From Roseiterribacter gracilis (GTDB taxonomy: Bacteria > Pseudomonadota > Alphaproteobacteria > BOG-932 > Roseiterribacteraceae): a stretch of 64,000 bases of DNA. Shown here one piece after another: positions 19,938-28,937 of this stretch. Below the pieces are notes generated by a model. That model was given only the letters and a program-made list of their open reading frames with translations, had not been told where the DNA came from and searched no databases. Each line of letters opens with the position of its first letter. Position 1 is the first letter of the stretch. Location of the stretch: assembly GCA_018332375.1 (NCBI GenBank), contig BOPV01000001.1, positions 3,286,001 through 3,350,000 of the forward strand, written 5' to 3'. The position numbers and the translations under genes are program-made.

Positions 19938-21083
19938 TCAGTCTCGCGCTTCGATCGTCGCGCGTGCCGCGATGGTTCCATCGTGTGCTAGCGACTGAAG
20001 AACCCATCGGCCTGCCGGCAGATGTAGCGGCAGGTTTTCGCCTGGGCGCAACAGGATCCGATCGTGCGGCGCGATCTCGTCGCTTTCGCCGGGCCGCCGT
20101 GCTTCGACGACGCGCAGTTCATTTGCCAGTAGCGCGGTTGGAATCGCACGCGCTTTGCCGAGAGCTGCGCGCGCTAGATCCGCGGGCGGCACGGTACCGT
20201 CCCACGGGCCGGTTGCGTGCACGAACAAATCGACACGGTCGCGAAATGCAGGGTCGATGCGCATCACGCCCTGTGGGTCAAAGAAGATCTGCCCCACGCT
20301 TCCGGCCGCGCCCGGTGCTGCGCAGGTCGTATTGATCGCAAGCGGATCGAATCCCTGCTGCTGCAGCCGGCCCGTCACCGAGGGCGCATCGTTCGGCTCG
20401 TTCGGCTGTAGTTTATTTACGTGTCCGTGACCGACATGCACCAGCAGACGCTGGTCCGGCGTCATCGTCGCCAGTACCGCAGCAAGATTTGCGGCGGCTT
20501 TTTCTTCGCGCACTTTCCAGCTACCGGTTTCATCGTACCGAACCAGCTCGTAGCCCAACGCGCGTGCATCGCGAACCATCGAAGCAAAGACTGGTTCGCC
20601 GGCATAGATGTGATCGCGCAGCGCGCGATCTGACACCAGCGTGTCCGCCCAGAATGCTTCGGCTGCAAAATGCGTGAAGCCAAGCGCGCGCAAGCGCGGC
20701 AACAGCGCCCTGGTCAGCAGCCGCGTTTCGGGTCGGATGTGGCTTTCATTGATGACGACGACACGATGGCTTTTGACGGCATCAAGAACCGCAGCGACCG
20801 GGTCGCGCGCCGTCGCGCCCAACGTAAGGTCGCCACACCAGGCGAGCGGTCGCGCAGCGGGCACTGCGCCCGCCAAGTCAGCGCGTCCGAGAAACGCATA
20901 CTGCCAGGCGAGACGCTGATGCGCGGCGTCAAACGGTTTGGCGTCGGCGGGGAGTGCAAGCTGTGCAACGACATCGCCATAGGCACGCCGCTGCATCAAC
21001 TCGTCGGTCGATAGCGGCGCAATCTGCAGCGCCAGCAGCGGCGCAAGCGCGTGGATCAATCCGGCCAGCGTCGATGCAGCCAT
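19938..21083 (-). CDS. ChaN/EreA-like exported protein of unknown function
   Basis: 381-residue protein with a hydrophobic N-terminus (AASTLAGLIHALAPLLALQ) that could be a signal peptide. The core (about 100-260) resembles the haem-binding-uptake/Tiki superfamily that includes ChaN and erythromycin-esterase-like proteins: VVVINESHIRPETRLL, FTHFAAEAFWAD and LLVHVGHGHVNKL carry the expected Glu/His residues. The C-terminal 100 residues look like a separate beta domain. Two ATGs are six bases apart; GGAG lies two bases before the first and eight before the second, so I choose the second. It overlaps the end of the acyltransferase gene by 28 bases. Function uncertain. Confidence 0.68.
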   Translation of the reverse strand: MAASTLAGLIHALAPLLALQIAPLSTDELMQRRAYGDVVAQLALPADAKPFDAAHQRLAWQYAFLGRADLAGAVPAARPLAWCGDLTLGATARDPVAAVLDAVKSHRVVVINESHIRPETRLLTRALLPRLRALGFTHFAAEAFWADTLVSDRALRDHIYAGEPVFASMVRDARALGYELVRYDETGSWKVREEKAAANLAAVLATMTPDQRLLVHVGHGHVNKLQPNEPNDAPSVTGRLQQQGFDPLAINTTCAAPGAAGSVGQIFFDPQGVMRIDPAFRDRVDLFVHATGPWDGTVPPADLARAALGKARAIPTALLANELRVVEARRPGESDEIAPHDRILLRPGENLPLHLPAGRWVLQSLAHDGTIAARATIEARD

Positions 21084-21913
21084 AGCCATTGCTCCGGTCG
21101 TTCGCGGATCCAGTCTTCCAGCATCGCGTTGGCGCGGCGCATCGTGGCGACGTCGTCACGCGCGCGGTCGCCGGTGTCGTCGACGGCAAGCGGTTCGTAG
21201 AAGGTGATACGAAACCGCGCGGCGTCGCCCAGACGTTCGATCCGCATCGGCACGACCGCGCCCTTATATTTGCGCGCCAGCTGCGCCACCGCCGGCGCGG
21301 TCATCGCGTCGCGGCCGAAGAACGGCACCGCGACGCCGTCATTCATTTTCTGGTCGATCAGCACGCCCAACTGTCCGCCCTTGGACACGTGCTTGATCAT
21401 GCCGCGCGCGCCTTCGGCGCCTTTGGCGAATTGCTGCGGGAAGGACCGCATGCGATTCAGGATCTCCGCGCTCCACGGATTGTTGGGCGCGCGATAGACC
21501 GACGCCAACGGCACGCCGAGATGGCGTGCGTGATAGGCGGGCACTTCCCAATTGGCGAGATGCGCGCCGACCACCAGCACCGGCACGTTCTGTTTGGCGT
21601 AGTCCTGCAACCGCTCGCCGCCGATCATCTCGACGCGACCGGATTTGGGGTCGCAGATCTCGGCCAGGTGCGGATATTCGGCAACGACGCGACCGAGATT
21701 GTCGAACATGCCGCGCAACACGGCGTCGGCATCGACGCCCGGCAGCGCGCGTTCGAGATTGCGGCGCGCTTTGCGCGAGCCGGCCAGCCGCGGACCGATC
21801 GTGCGCGCGATGCGGCCGCCCAGCGCAGACGCGGTGTCGACCGGCAAGACGGCGAAGATCCACAACAGCGCCCGCAGCGCGGCTGCTTCGATCGCATACC
21901 GCAGCCTTTTCAC
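21056..21913 (-). CDS. LpxL/HtrB-type lauroyl acyltransferase
   Basis: 285-residue inner-membrane acyltransferase of the lysophospholipid/lipid A acyltransferase family. The catalytic H-x4-E motif is H118-E123 in GAHLANWE. LASVYRAPNNPW (substrate-binding block) and GVLIDQKMNDGVAVPFFGRDA follow at normal spacing, and the N-terminus has one hydrophobic helix. It probably adds a secondary acyl chain to Kdo2-lipid IVA, since lpxK and waaA lie directly upstream and overlap: its ATG overlaps the lpxK stop by four bases. The acyl chain length cannot be inferred. Confidence 0.9.
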   Translation of the reverse strand: MKRLRYAIEAAALRALLWIFAVLPVDTASALGGRIARTIGPRLAGSRKARRNLERALPGVDADAVLRGMFDNLGRVVAEYPHLAEICDPKSGRVEMIGGERLQDYAKQNVPVLVVGAHLANWEVPAYHARHLGVPLASVYRAPNNPWSAEILNRMRSFPQQFAKGAEGARGMIKHVSKGGQLGVLIDQKMNDGVAVPFFGRDAMTAPAVAQLARKYKGAVVPMRIERLGDAARFRITFYEPLAVDDTGDRARDDVATMRRANAMLEDWIRERPEQWLWLHRRWPD

Positions 21914-22866
21914 TTCAAGGCTTTCTTCAACACCATGGCGAGTGCCGACGGGTCGTAGAAGGACGCACGCACTTCAACCACGTCGGCGAAGCTGGGCGGC
22001 AGCCGCACCGCATCTTTGGTTGTGGTGACCAAGGTGGCGCGCACTTTCTTGGCCGCTTCTTTCAGCTCGGCCTGTTCGCCCTTGCTGAATTTGTGATGGT
22101 CGGCAAAGGCGCGAAACCCGACGATGCGCGCGCCCATCTGCTGCAACGTCGCGACGAATTTCTTGGGCCGTCCGATGCCGGCAAAAGCATAGACGTTCTT
22201 GCCCGCCAGTTCGGGGCGGTAGGTGGGTAACAGGCGCGCGCGCAAAATCGGAATGCCGCGCACGCGCTCGGTCAGACCGGTTGCATCGGTTCCCATCAGC
22301 ACCAGCGCATCGGCGCGGCGCAGCGCATCGCGCGGAAATTCGCGCAACGGACCGGCCGGAATCGCCTTGCCGTTGCCAAACCCGACGCCGCCATCGACGA
22401 CCAGCAGCGACAAAGATTTTTTCAGCGACGGATCCTGAAACCCGTCATCGAGCAACAGAATCCGCGCGCCGCGATCGATCGCCATGCGCGCCGCAGCGAC
22501 CCGGTCGCGCGCAACCCAGGTCGGCGCGACATTGGCCAGCAACAACGCCTCGTCACCGACCGCATCGGCTGTGTGCATCTTCGGAACGACGCGCGCGGGG
22601 CCGGCGATGCTGCCGCCGTAGCCGCGCGTGATGATGTGCACTTTGAAATTCTGTTCGATGAACATGCGCGCCAGCGCCATCACGACGGGCGTCTTGCCCG
22701 AACCGCCCGCAGTCGCATTGCCGACGCAGATCACCGGCACCGGCGCTTTCCAGCGCGGCTTCTGCAACAGGCGCAGCCGCGTGCCCAACGCATAGAGCGC
22801 GCCCAGCGGCGAAAGAATCGTCGCCAGCGCCGAATCGGGGTGTTCCCAGAAGCCGGGTGCTTTCAC
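21910..22866 (-). CDS. lpxK: Tetraacyldisaccharide 4'-kinase
   Basis: 318-residue kinase that phosphorylates the 4' position of the lipid A precursor to give lipid IVA. Motifs: P-loop GNATAGGSGKTP (49-60), ITRGYGG, DDGFQDPSLKKSLSLLVVD and PAGPLREFP, all typical of LpxK. The start is GTG 22866, giving MKAPGFWEHPDS, the normal LpxK N-terminus, and it overlaps the waaA stop by four bases (GTGA); longer upstream frames are inside waaA. The order waaA-lpxK-lpxL with overlaps indicates one lipid A operon. Confidence 0.94.
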   Translation of the reverse strand: MKAPGFWEHPDSALATILSPLGALYALGTRLRLLQKPRWKAPVPVICVGNATAGGSGKTPVVMALARMFIEQNFKVHIITRGYGGSIAGPARVVPKMHTADAVGDEALLLANVAPTWVARDRVAAARMAIDRGARILLLDDGFQDPSLKKSLSLLVVDGGVGFGNGKAIPAGPLREFPRDALRRADALVLMGTDATGLTERVRGIPILRARLLPTYRPELAGKNVYAFAGIGRPKKFVATLQQMGARIVGFRAFADHHKFSKGEQAELKEAAKKVRATLVTTTKDAVRLPPSFADVVEVRASFYDPSALAMVLKKALK

Positions 22867-24107
22867 GAGGAATAGCCCAGCACCGGAGCCAGCGCGTCCG
22901 CAACAGCGTCGAGCACAGCGCGCTCGCGCGCCGCGACCGCGCGGCCGGCCGCACCCATCGCTTCCGTCTCGGCCGGATGGGTCAGCAAATGCGCGACACG
23001 ATGCGCCAGGTCGGCGGCATCTTGCGTGGCGCGCGCGGCGCCGGCCTGGACCAGCGCGTCGGCGACTTCGGTGAAGTTGCGCATGTCGGGGCCGAACAAG
23101 GTCGCGGCACCCAGGCATGCGGGCTCGATCGGATTGTGGCCGCCAATTTCGGTGAAGCTGCCGCCGATACAGGCGATCGGCACGGCGCGGAACACGGCGC
23201 CCAACCGTCCCAGCGCGCCGATCACATGCACGTCGCCCAGCGGACCGTCATCGTCGCGCGACACGATCCGCCCATGCGTGCGCGCCAGGTCGGCGACCGC
23301 ATCGGCGCGCGCCGGGTGGCGCGGGGCCAACACGGTGACCAGGTCGGGATGATGTGCGCGCAACAGCGCGTCGGCTTGCAGCGCGACTTGTTCCTCACCC
23401 TCGTGACTCGACACGAAGGCCCAGGCCGGACGTCCGTCGCGCGCTTCCAACACGCGCCGCAGCGTGTCGGAATCGGGCAACGGGTCGGACGCGTATTTCA
23501 GATTGCCCAGGGCGCGCACGTCGACCGCACCAAGATTGCGCCAGCGCGCCGCGTCGCCATCGCTTTGTGCCAGCACGAGACGAAACGCTTCCGTCAAATC
23601 GCGCGCGATCGACGGTGCGCGCGCCCAACGCCGCGCCGACCGTTCGCTGAGACGGCCATTGACGATGGCAGCGGGCACGCCGCGCCTTGCCAGTTCGCCG
23701 AGCAGGTTCGGCCACAACTCGCTTTCGATCAGCACGACGCCGTCGGGACGCCAGTGATCGAGAAAGCGTTGCACCCACGCCAAGCGGTCGATCGGCATGA
23801 ATTGCAGCAGGATCTGCGGCGGCAGACGACGTTCGAGCAGTTCAGCGGCGGTGACCGTGCCGGTGGTCAACAACAGATGCGCGTCGGGTGCGCGGCGCGC
23901 GATTTCGTCGAGCAGCGCCAAGGTCGACAGCGACTCACCGACGCTGGCGGCGTGGAACCACAAGACGCGTCCGTGCGGACGCGCTTTGCTAGCGATGCCG
24001 GTACGCTCCGGCCAGCGGGTTGGGTGTTCCTTGCCACGGCGCAGGCGACGCGAAAGCAACAGGGGGGCCGCGACCGCGGCGGCCATGCGATACAGCGCGC
24101 GCAACAT
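22863..24107 (-). CDS. waaA: 3-deoxy-D-manno-octulosonic acid transferase
   Basis: 414-residue GT30 family enzyme that attaches Kdo to lipid IVA at the inner membrane. An N-terminal membrane anchor (MLRALYRMAAAVAAPLLL) is followed by WFHAASVGESLSTLALLDE, with the catalytic glutamate, then VLIESELWPNLLGELARRGVPAAIVNGRLSERS split over the acceptor domain, and FTEIGGHNPIEPACLGAA in the CMP-Kdo-binding domain. Whether it adds one or more Kdo residues is not visible. Start and stop both overlap neighbours (TGATG with the GT4 gene, GTGA with lpxK). Confidence 0.94.
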   Translation of the reverse strand: MLRALYRMAAAVAAPLLLSRRLRRGKEHPTRWPERTGIASKARPHGRVLWFHAASVGESLSTLALLDEIARRAPDAHLLLTTGTVTAAELLERRLPPQILLQFMPIDRLAWVQRFLDHWRPDGVVLIESELWPNLLGELARRGVPAAIVNGRLSERSARRWARAPSIARDLTEAFRLVLAQSDGDAARWRNLGAVDVRALGNLKYASDPLPDSDTLRRVLEARDGRPAWAFVSSHEGEEQVALQADALLRAHHPDLVTVLAPRHPARADAVADLARTHGRIVSRDDDGPLGDVHVIGALGRLGAVFRAVPIACIGGSFTEIGGHNPIEPACLGAATLFGPDMRNFTEVADALVQAGAARATQDAADLAHRVAHLLTHPAETEAMGAAGRAVAARERAVLDAVADALAPVLGYSS

Positions 24108-25129
24108 CAGGCGCAGGGCTGCAAATTGGCGAGGAACTGCTGCGCCGAAGCGTGCCAGGAATGACCAAGCGCGAATTGTCGGCAGCGGTCGCGCGGAATC
24201 GCCAAGGCCTGTTCGATTGCAAATCCCAGATCGTCGTCGAGACAGGCAACGTCGGTCCCGCCCAACACGTCGATCGGACCCGCGACCGGATAGGCTGCAA
24301 CTGGAACGCCCGACGCCAAGGCTTCCAACATCACCAGCCCGAACGTGTCGGTCTTGGATGGGAACACGAACACGTCGGCGGCGGCGAAGGTGCGCGCCAG
24401 CATGTCGCCATGCTGCGCGCCGAGAAATTTCACGTGCCCGTATTTGCGCGCCAACTCGGCGCGTTGTGGCCCATCGCCGACCACGATCTTGCTGCCTTTG
24501 AACGGTGCTTCAAGAAAGGCTTCGATGTTCTTCTCGACCGCGACGCGTCCGACATAGAGCGCGATCGGCCGCTGCACGTCGCCGAACAAGGGCTCGTCAT
24601 TGTCGTTGCGCGGACGAAATTGATTGACGTCAACGCCGCGCGTCCAGCGCCGCAGATTGGCGAAGCCGCGTTCGGCCAGTTCGCGTTCGATCGAATTGGT
24701 CGCCACCATCAGCGCCGACGAATTGGCGTGGAAATGGCGCAGCACCGCGTACGACACCGACAGCGGTACCGGCGCACGTTCGGCGACATATTCGGGAAAG
24801 CGCGTGTGATACGAGGTGCTGAACCGCCAGCCGCGCGACCGGCACATGCCGCGCGCCGCCCAGCCCAGCGGACCTTCAGTTGCAATGTGAATCGCGGTCG
24901 GCTGGAAGCGTTCGACTTCTTCCAGCAAGCGACGGCCCGGCGTCAGTGCGATGCGAATTTCGGGATAGGTCGGCAGCGGAAAGGTGCGAAAGCGATCCGG
25001 CCCGACGAACGCAACCGCATGGCCAAGCGCTTCCAGCTCGGTGCCCGTGGTGGACAACGTGCGCACGACCCCGTTGATCTGCGGGTGCCAGGCATCGGTG
25101 ACGAAAAGAATACGCAAACCAGAAACCAA
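24107..25129 (-). CDS. GT4-family glycosyltransferase (mannosyltransferase-like)
   Basis: 340-residue GT-B fold glycosyltransferase. The N-terminal domain has VTDAWHPQINGVVRTL, typical of GDP-mannose-dependent and sulfoquinovosyl-type transferases; the C-terminal domain has ALYVGRVAVEKN and the GT4 E-x7-E motif within FPSKTDTFGLVMLEALASG. Between the waaA gene and an LpxH-like phosphoesterase gene, it may decorate an envelope lipid or the LPS core. The similar DgtA/MgtA-type enzymes act on glycerolipids, so a glycolipid product is equally possible. Sugar donor and acceptor are unknown. Confidence 0.88.
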   Translation of the reverse strand: MVSGLRILFVTDAWHPQINGVVRTLSTTGTELEALGHAVAFVGPDRFRTFPLPTYPEIRIALTPGRRLLEEVERFQPTAIHIATEGPLGWAARGMCRSRGWRFSTSYHTRFPEYVAERAPVPLSVSYAVLRHFHANSSALMVATNSIERELAERGFANLRRWTRGVDVNQFRPRNDNDEPLFGDVQRPIALYVGRVAVEKNIEAFLEAPFKGSKIVVGDGPQRAELARKYGHVKFLGAQHGDMLARTFAAADVFVFPSKTDTFGLVMLEALASGVPVAAYPVAGPIDVLGGTDVACLDDDLGFAIEQALAIPRDRCRQFALGHSWHASAQQFLANLQPCA

Positions 25130-25144
25130 TCGTTGGCAGCCTGA

Positions 25145-25927
25145 TCAGGCTGCTTTGGCGATGGCGATGACTTTGCTGTTCATCTCGGCCCAGCGCAGGA
25201 TTTCCAGACGACCGTCGGGATGTTCGACCAGCGCAGTGCAGCTTTCGACCCAGTCACCGTCATTGATGTACATGACGCCATCCATGTCGCGCATCTCAGC
25301 GTGATGGATGTGGCCGCAAATCACACCGTCGCAACCGCGGCGGCGCGCTTCGTCCGACAAAGCCTTTTCATAGCGGCCGATGAACTCGACCGCGTTCTTG
25401 ACCTTGTGCTTCAAGAACGCCGACAGCGACCAATAGCCGTGTCCGGTGGCGCGTCGCACATTGTTGAAGCGCGTGTTGATCCACATCGCCGAGCGATAGG
25501 CATAGTCGCCGAGCAGCGCCAGCCAGGGCGCGTAGTTGCAGACGATGTCGAACTGGTCGCCGTGTATGACCAGAAATTTGCGCCCGTCGGCGGTCACATG
25601 TTCGTGATCGTCGACGATGCGGATACGACCGAATTCATGGCCCAGGAATTGACGAAAGCCTTCGTCGTGATTGCCCGGGATATAGATGATGTCGGTGCCC
25701 TTGCGCGCTTTGCGCAAGATCTTCTGCACCACGTCGTTATGGGCTTGCGGCCAATACCAGGTGCGTTTCAAGCGCCATCCATCGACGATATCGCCGACCA
25801 GATACAGCGTCTCGCAATCGTTCCGGCGCAGGAAATCCAGCAACATCTCGGCCTGGCACCCTTTGGTGCCGAGATGGACGTCGGAAATCCAAATCGCGCG
25901 ATAGTGCCGGGCGGTCTCACTCGACAT
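25145..25927 (-). CDS. LpxH-like UDP-2,3-diacylglucosamine diphosphatase family phosphoesterase
   Basis: 260-residue calcineurin-like metallophosphoesterase. All five metal-binding blocks are visible: D16-x-H18 in ISDVHLG, D46 in VGDIVDGW, N86-H87 in IPGNHDE, the histidine in VIHGDQFD, and GHIHHAE near residue 205. The spacing and the WRLKRTWYWP insertion match the LpxH-like branch common in alphaproteobacteria, which often sits beside GT4 glycosyltransferases. Many alphaproteobacteria use LpxI for the lipid A step, so this enzyme may act on another nucleotide-lipid. It is 15 bases upstream of the glycosyltransferase gene, so co-transcription is likely. Confidence 0.88.
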   Translation of the reverse strand: MSSETARHYRAIWISDVHLGTKGCQAEMLLDFLRRNDCETLYLVGDIVDGWRLKRTWYWPQAHNDVVQKILRKARKGTDIIYIPGNHDEGFRQFLGHEFGRIRIVDDHEHVTADGRKFLVIHGDQFDIVCNYAPWLALLGDYAYRSAMWINTRFNNVRRATGHGYWSLSAFLKHKVKNAVEFIGRYEKALSDEARRRGCDGVICGHIHHAEMRDMDGVMYINDGDWVESCTALVEHPDGRLEILRWAEMNSKVIAIAKAA

Positions 25928-25982
25928 GTCGGGGGTCTCCCCAGGCCTCTATACCGCGGGTCGTATAACCGACTCGGGTGAT

Positions 25983-26001
25983 TCTCGCTACTGCAGCGAG
26001 A
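25983..26001 (-). terminator. Hairpin just after pmbA, possible weak terminator
   Basis: A 7-bp perfect stem (TCTCGCT with AGCGAGA, 5-base loop) begins directly after the pmbA stop codon on the minus strand. There is no T-run, so it may act as an mRNA 3' end stabiliser or do nothing. It lies in the only gap (74 bases) between pmbA and the phosphoesterase gene. Confidence 0.35.
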
Positions 26002-27336
26002 TCACTGACCAGCCACAGTCATGCCGTCGATCCGCACCGTCGGTGAATCGACGCCGGTTTTGATTTCCAGATCGTCGGCGGGGATCAGCCGCTGGAACAT
26101 CTCGGTCAAATTGGCGGCGACGGTGATTTCGCTCACCGGATAGGCGAGTTGTCCGTTCTCGATCCAGAAACCCGCAGCGCCACGGCTGTAATCACCCGTT
26201 ACCAGCGACACGCCCTGACCCATCAGGTCGGTGACGTAGAGACCTTGCTTGATGTCGGCCATCAGGGCTGCCGGCGTCACCGAACCAGGCGCCAAGGTGA
26301 CGTTGCTCGGACCCGGGCTGGGTGGGCCGCCGACGCCGCGCGATGCGTGGCCAGTGGTGGTGAGCCCCAATTGCCGCGCCGAACGCACATCGAGCAGCCA
26401 GCTCGTCAACACGCCGTCTTCGATCAGCGCGCGTTTCGTTGTCGCGACGCCTTCGCCGTCGAACGGGCGCGAGCGAAAACCGCGTTTGATCTGCGCGTCA
26501 TCGACGATGTTGATGCCGCGCGCGAAGACCTGCTGGCCGAGTTTGTCTTTGAGGAACGACGTGCCGCGCGCGATGCTGGGACCGCCGATCGCACCCAGAA
26601 GATGCCGCACCAGACCGGCGGCGATGCGCGGATCGAAGATGATGGGCAAGGTCGCCGACGCGATCTTGCGCGATCCCAACCGGCGCACGACGCGCTCGCC
26701 CGCTTGCCGTCCGATCATTGCTGCGTCGGGCAAATCGGCGAACATCACCGACTGCGCGAAATCGTAGTCGCGCTCCATCTGCCCGTCGCGTTCGGCCAGC
26801 ACCGACACCGAGACCGACGAACCCGACACGCCGTACTGGCCCGCAAATCCGTTCGATGTGACCAGCGCGATGTCGGAATGACTCCAGCCGGCACTGGCGC
26901 CGTCGGAATTGGTAACGCCTTTGACGTCCAGCGCCGCACGTTCGGCGATGCTGGCGAGTTCAATCAGTTTTTCGACCGGCGGTTCGGTCGGATCGGAAAG
27001 ATCAAGATCGGCAATCTCGCGTCCCAGCAGCGCCGCATCGGCGAGACCGCAATACGGATCTTCGGGAACGACGCGCGCCATCGCGACGGCGCGGTCGACC
27101 AGCGCTTGCAGCGAGGCTTTCGAATGATCGCTGGTCGACACGCTGGCTTGGCGTTGGCCGAAAAAGACGCGCAGGCCGATGTCGCGGCTCTCGGCCCGTT
27201 CCAGCGTCTCGGGCTTGTCGAGGCGGCGGCCGACCGACACAGCGGCGCTTTCGAACGAAATCGCATCGGCGTCGCTGGCGCCGGCGCGTTTGGCGCTGGC
27301 AACGAGATCGGCAAGCAGGGAAAGCGTGTCAGTCAT
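26002..27336 (-). CDS. pmbA: TldE/PmbA metalloprotease-family subunit
   Basis: 444-residue non-catalytic partner of the TldD/TldE protease, which degrades small peptides and matures microcin or RiPP precursors in enterobacteria. Family blocks include VGRRLDKPETLERAESRDIGLRVFFG split over the N-terminal domain, DNEGVATTKR-like FDGEGVATTKRALIEDG, and the C-terminal NVTLAPGS and GVSLVTGDYSRGAAGFWIENG region. As expected for TldE, no HExxH is present. The catalytic partner tldD is in this window about 10 kb away, not adjacent. The gene ends with a small hairpin and abuts the methyltransferase gene with no gap. Confidence 0.94.
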   Translation of the reverse strand: MTDTLSLLADLVASAKRAGASDADAISFESAAVSVGRRLDKPETLERAESRDIGLRVFFGQRQASVSTSDHSKASLQALVDRAVAMARVVPEDPYCGLADAALLGREIADLDLSDPTEPPVEKLIELASIAERAALDVKGVTNSDGASAGWSHSDIALVTSNGFAGQYGVSGSSVSVSVLAERDGQMERDYDFAQSVMFADLPDAAMIGRQAGERVVRRLGSRKIASATLPIIFDPRIAAGLVRHLLGAIGGPSIARGTSFLKDKLGQQVFARGINIVDDAQIKRGFRSRPFDGEGVATTKRALIEDGVLTSWLLDVRSARQLGLTTTGHASRGVGGPPSPGPSNVTLAPGSVTPAALMADIKQGLYVTDLMGQGVSLVTGDYSRGAAGFWIENGQLAYPVSEITVAANLTEMFQRLIPADDLEIKTGVDSPTVRIDGMTVAGQ

Positions 27337-27990
27337 CTACGAGTCCGCGAGTTCAAAAATACCGGTCGACCGGATCGTGTTGCTCTCAAGATCGAGGCTG
27401 GTCGGAATGTCATAGCGCGCGATTTCGCGCACGCCAGTCTTGGGGAAATAGGCGCGACCGGGGTCGGCGAGAAGCACGCGCGCGCCATCAGCTACGCGAC
27501 GCCGCAGCCAGGCGATCGCTTGCGTTGCCATCGGCTGTTCGTAACAGACGTCGCCGGCCAGAATGACCTGGGCCGGATCGAACGCATCGGTCTGCAACAG
27601 ATCCTGGGCGATCGCTTCGATCGAAACCTGGTTGACGGTCGCGTTCAGCGCCAAGGCGACGCGTGCGAACGCGTCGATTTCCGCTGCCCGCACGCGGCGC
27701 GCGCCGGCCTTGCTGGCGGCGATTGCGCTAATGCCGCTACCGGCCGCGAAATCCAGCACGTCCATACCGCGCACCAAATCGGGCTGGTCGAGCACCAGCC
27801 GCGCCAGCGCTTGTCCGCCGGGCCAGGCGAACGCCCAATAGGGCGGCGGCACGCCGTTCTTCTCGAGCTTCGCTTCGGTCGCATGCCACAAAGGCAGCGC
27901 CGCGTGCGCGAGATGCAGCGTGATTTCGGGCACGAACTGCGCCGTGCCGAGCTGCGTTTCCGCGAGCACGAAGTCTGTGGGATCGATCAG
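27337..27990 (-). CDS. Class I SAM-dependent methyltransferase (Nnt1/ETFBKMT-like)
   Basis: About 217 residues with a Rossmann-type methyltransferase core: PPPYWAFAWPGGQALARLVLD, motif I VLDFAAGSGISAIAASKAGA, the acidic AAEIDAFA, and VILAGDVCYEQPM as post-motif. This subgroup resembles electron-transfer-flavoprotein lysine methyltransferases and nicotinamide N-methyltransferase-like proteins; the substrate is not assignable. The 5' end is uncertain. The family similarity begins at DPTDFVLAETQL, right at the ubiA stop, where a CTG (27990) overlaps that stop; the nearest standard start is GTG 27969, seven codons later, while TTG 28065 would run deep inside ubiA. Confidence 0.82.
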   Translation of the reverse strand: MIDPTDFVLAETQLGTAQFVPEITLHLAHAALPLWHATEAKLEKNGVPPPYWAFAWPGGQALARLVLDQPDLVRGMDVLDFAAGSGISAIAASKAGARRVRAAEIDAFARVALALNATVNQVSIEAIAQDLLQTDAFDPAQVILAGDVCYEQPMATQAIAWLRRRVADGARVLLADPGRAYFPKTGVREIARYDIPTSLDLESNTIRSTGIFELADS

Positions 27991-28889
27991 CGAATCTGTC
28001 CTGCGGCAAGCGCGCCCAGCGTAATGACGCCGGTCCAGCGCGATGCCTTGAAGGTAGCGAGGCAACTTGCGGGGTCGGTTGTCGTCCAGCGTGCCAGCAG
28101 CATCGAAAGATGTCCCAGCACGAAAAACTTCGCGACCGCGGCGTAGGGGCTGAGCTGCGCTATCTCAATGGCCATATGCAGGCCCAGCACCATCGCAAAT
28201 GACAACAACGTCAAAACCAGCTTGCTGTGACCACGAAAAGTGCGCGCGGTCGAACGAACGCCGACGATTGCATCGTCACGGGCATCCTGATGCGCATAGA
28301 TCGTGTCGTAAATCAGCGTCCAGCAGATGCCTGCGGCGTAGAGATATAAAGACGGGCCGCCGATTTCGCCGGTCGCAACCGTCCAGCCCAGCAGCGCCCC
28401 CCAATTGAAGGCGAAGCCCAAAATCAGCTGCGGCCAATCCATCACGCGCTTCATCAACGGATAGATCGCGACCACGACCAGCGACGCCGCACCCAATGCG
28501 ATGGCGCGCGGCTGGAATTGCAGCAGCACGGCCAGCCCGACCAGCGTTTGCACGACCAACCACACAATGGCTTGGCGCACGGTCGCTTCGCCAGCCGGAA
28601 GCGGCCGGGTGCGCGTCCGTTCGACCTGCGCATCGATCTTGCGGTCGAACAGATCATTCAAGGTGCAGCCCGCACCGCGCATCGCGATTGCGCCGACCAG
28701 AAACAGGATCCAGGTCTTGGGATCAAACGATCGGGCCAGCGCCAGGCCCCAATAGCAGGGCAGCAGCAACAGCCAGATCCCGATCGGCCGGTCCCAGCGC
28801 GCCAGCCGCGCATAGGGGCGGGCGGCGACCGGCAGAAAGCGGTCGACCCAGTTGCCGCGATGCAAGTCGGTATGGACGGGGGTGGCCAT
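27987..28889 (-). CDS. ubiA: 4-hydroxybenzoate polyprenyltransferase
   Basis: 300-residue membrane enzyme joining the polyprenyl tail to 4-hydroxybenzoate in ubiquinone synthesis. Both Asp-rich motifs are clear: N78-D79-x-x-D82-x3-D86 in GCTLNDLFDRKID, and D195...D202-x-x-D205-D206 in YDTIYAHQDARDD. About eight helices surround them, and DRPIGIWLLLLPCYWGL at residues 33-49 is typical of UbiA. It is divergent from rsmE with a 48-base gap and followed by the methyltransferase gene. The UbiH/COQ6-like gene at 9.8-11.1 kb belongs to the same pathway. Confidence 0.95.
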   Translation of the reverse strand: MATPVHTDLHRGNWVDRFLPVAARPYARLARWDRPIGIWLLLLPCYWGLALARSFDPKTWILFLVGAIAMRGAGCTLNDLFDRKIDAQVERTRTRPLPAGEATVRQAIVWLVVQTLVGLAVLLQFQPRAIALGAASLVVVAIYPLMKRVMDWPQLILGFAFNWGALLGWTVATGEIGGPSLYLYAAGICWTLIYDTIYAHQDARDDAIVGVRSTARTFRGHSKLVLTLLSFAMVLGLHMAIEIAQLSPYAAVAKFFVLGHLSMLLARWTTTDPASCLATFKASRWTGVITLGALAAGQIR

Positions 28890-28937
28890 GCGTGGCCGGC
28901 TATAGTCGGAAGTGCCCGCCTTGCCTAGGAAGAGGCC

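Noticed and set aside
26149..28146. Long plus-strand open frame opposite pmbA, the methyltransferase and ubiA
   Set aside because: All three minus-strand genes show family motifs; the opposite frame is rich in Arg, Gln and His with no motif and no ribosome site.
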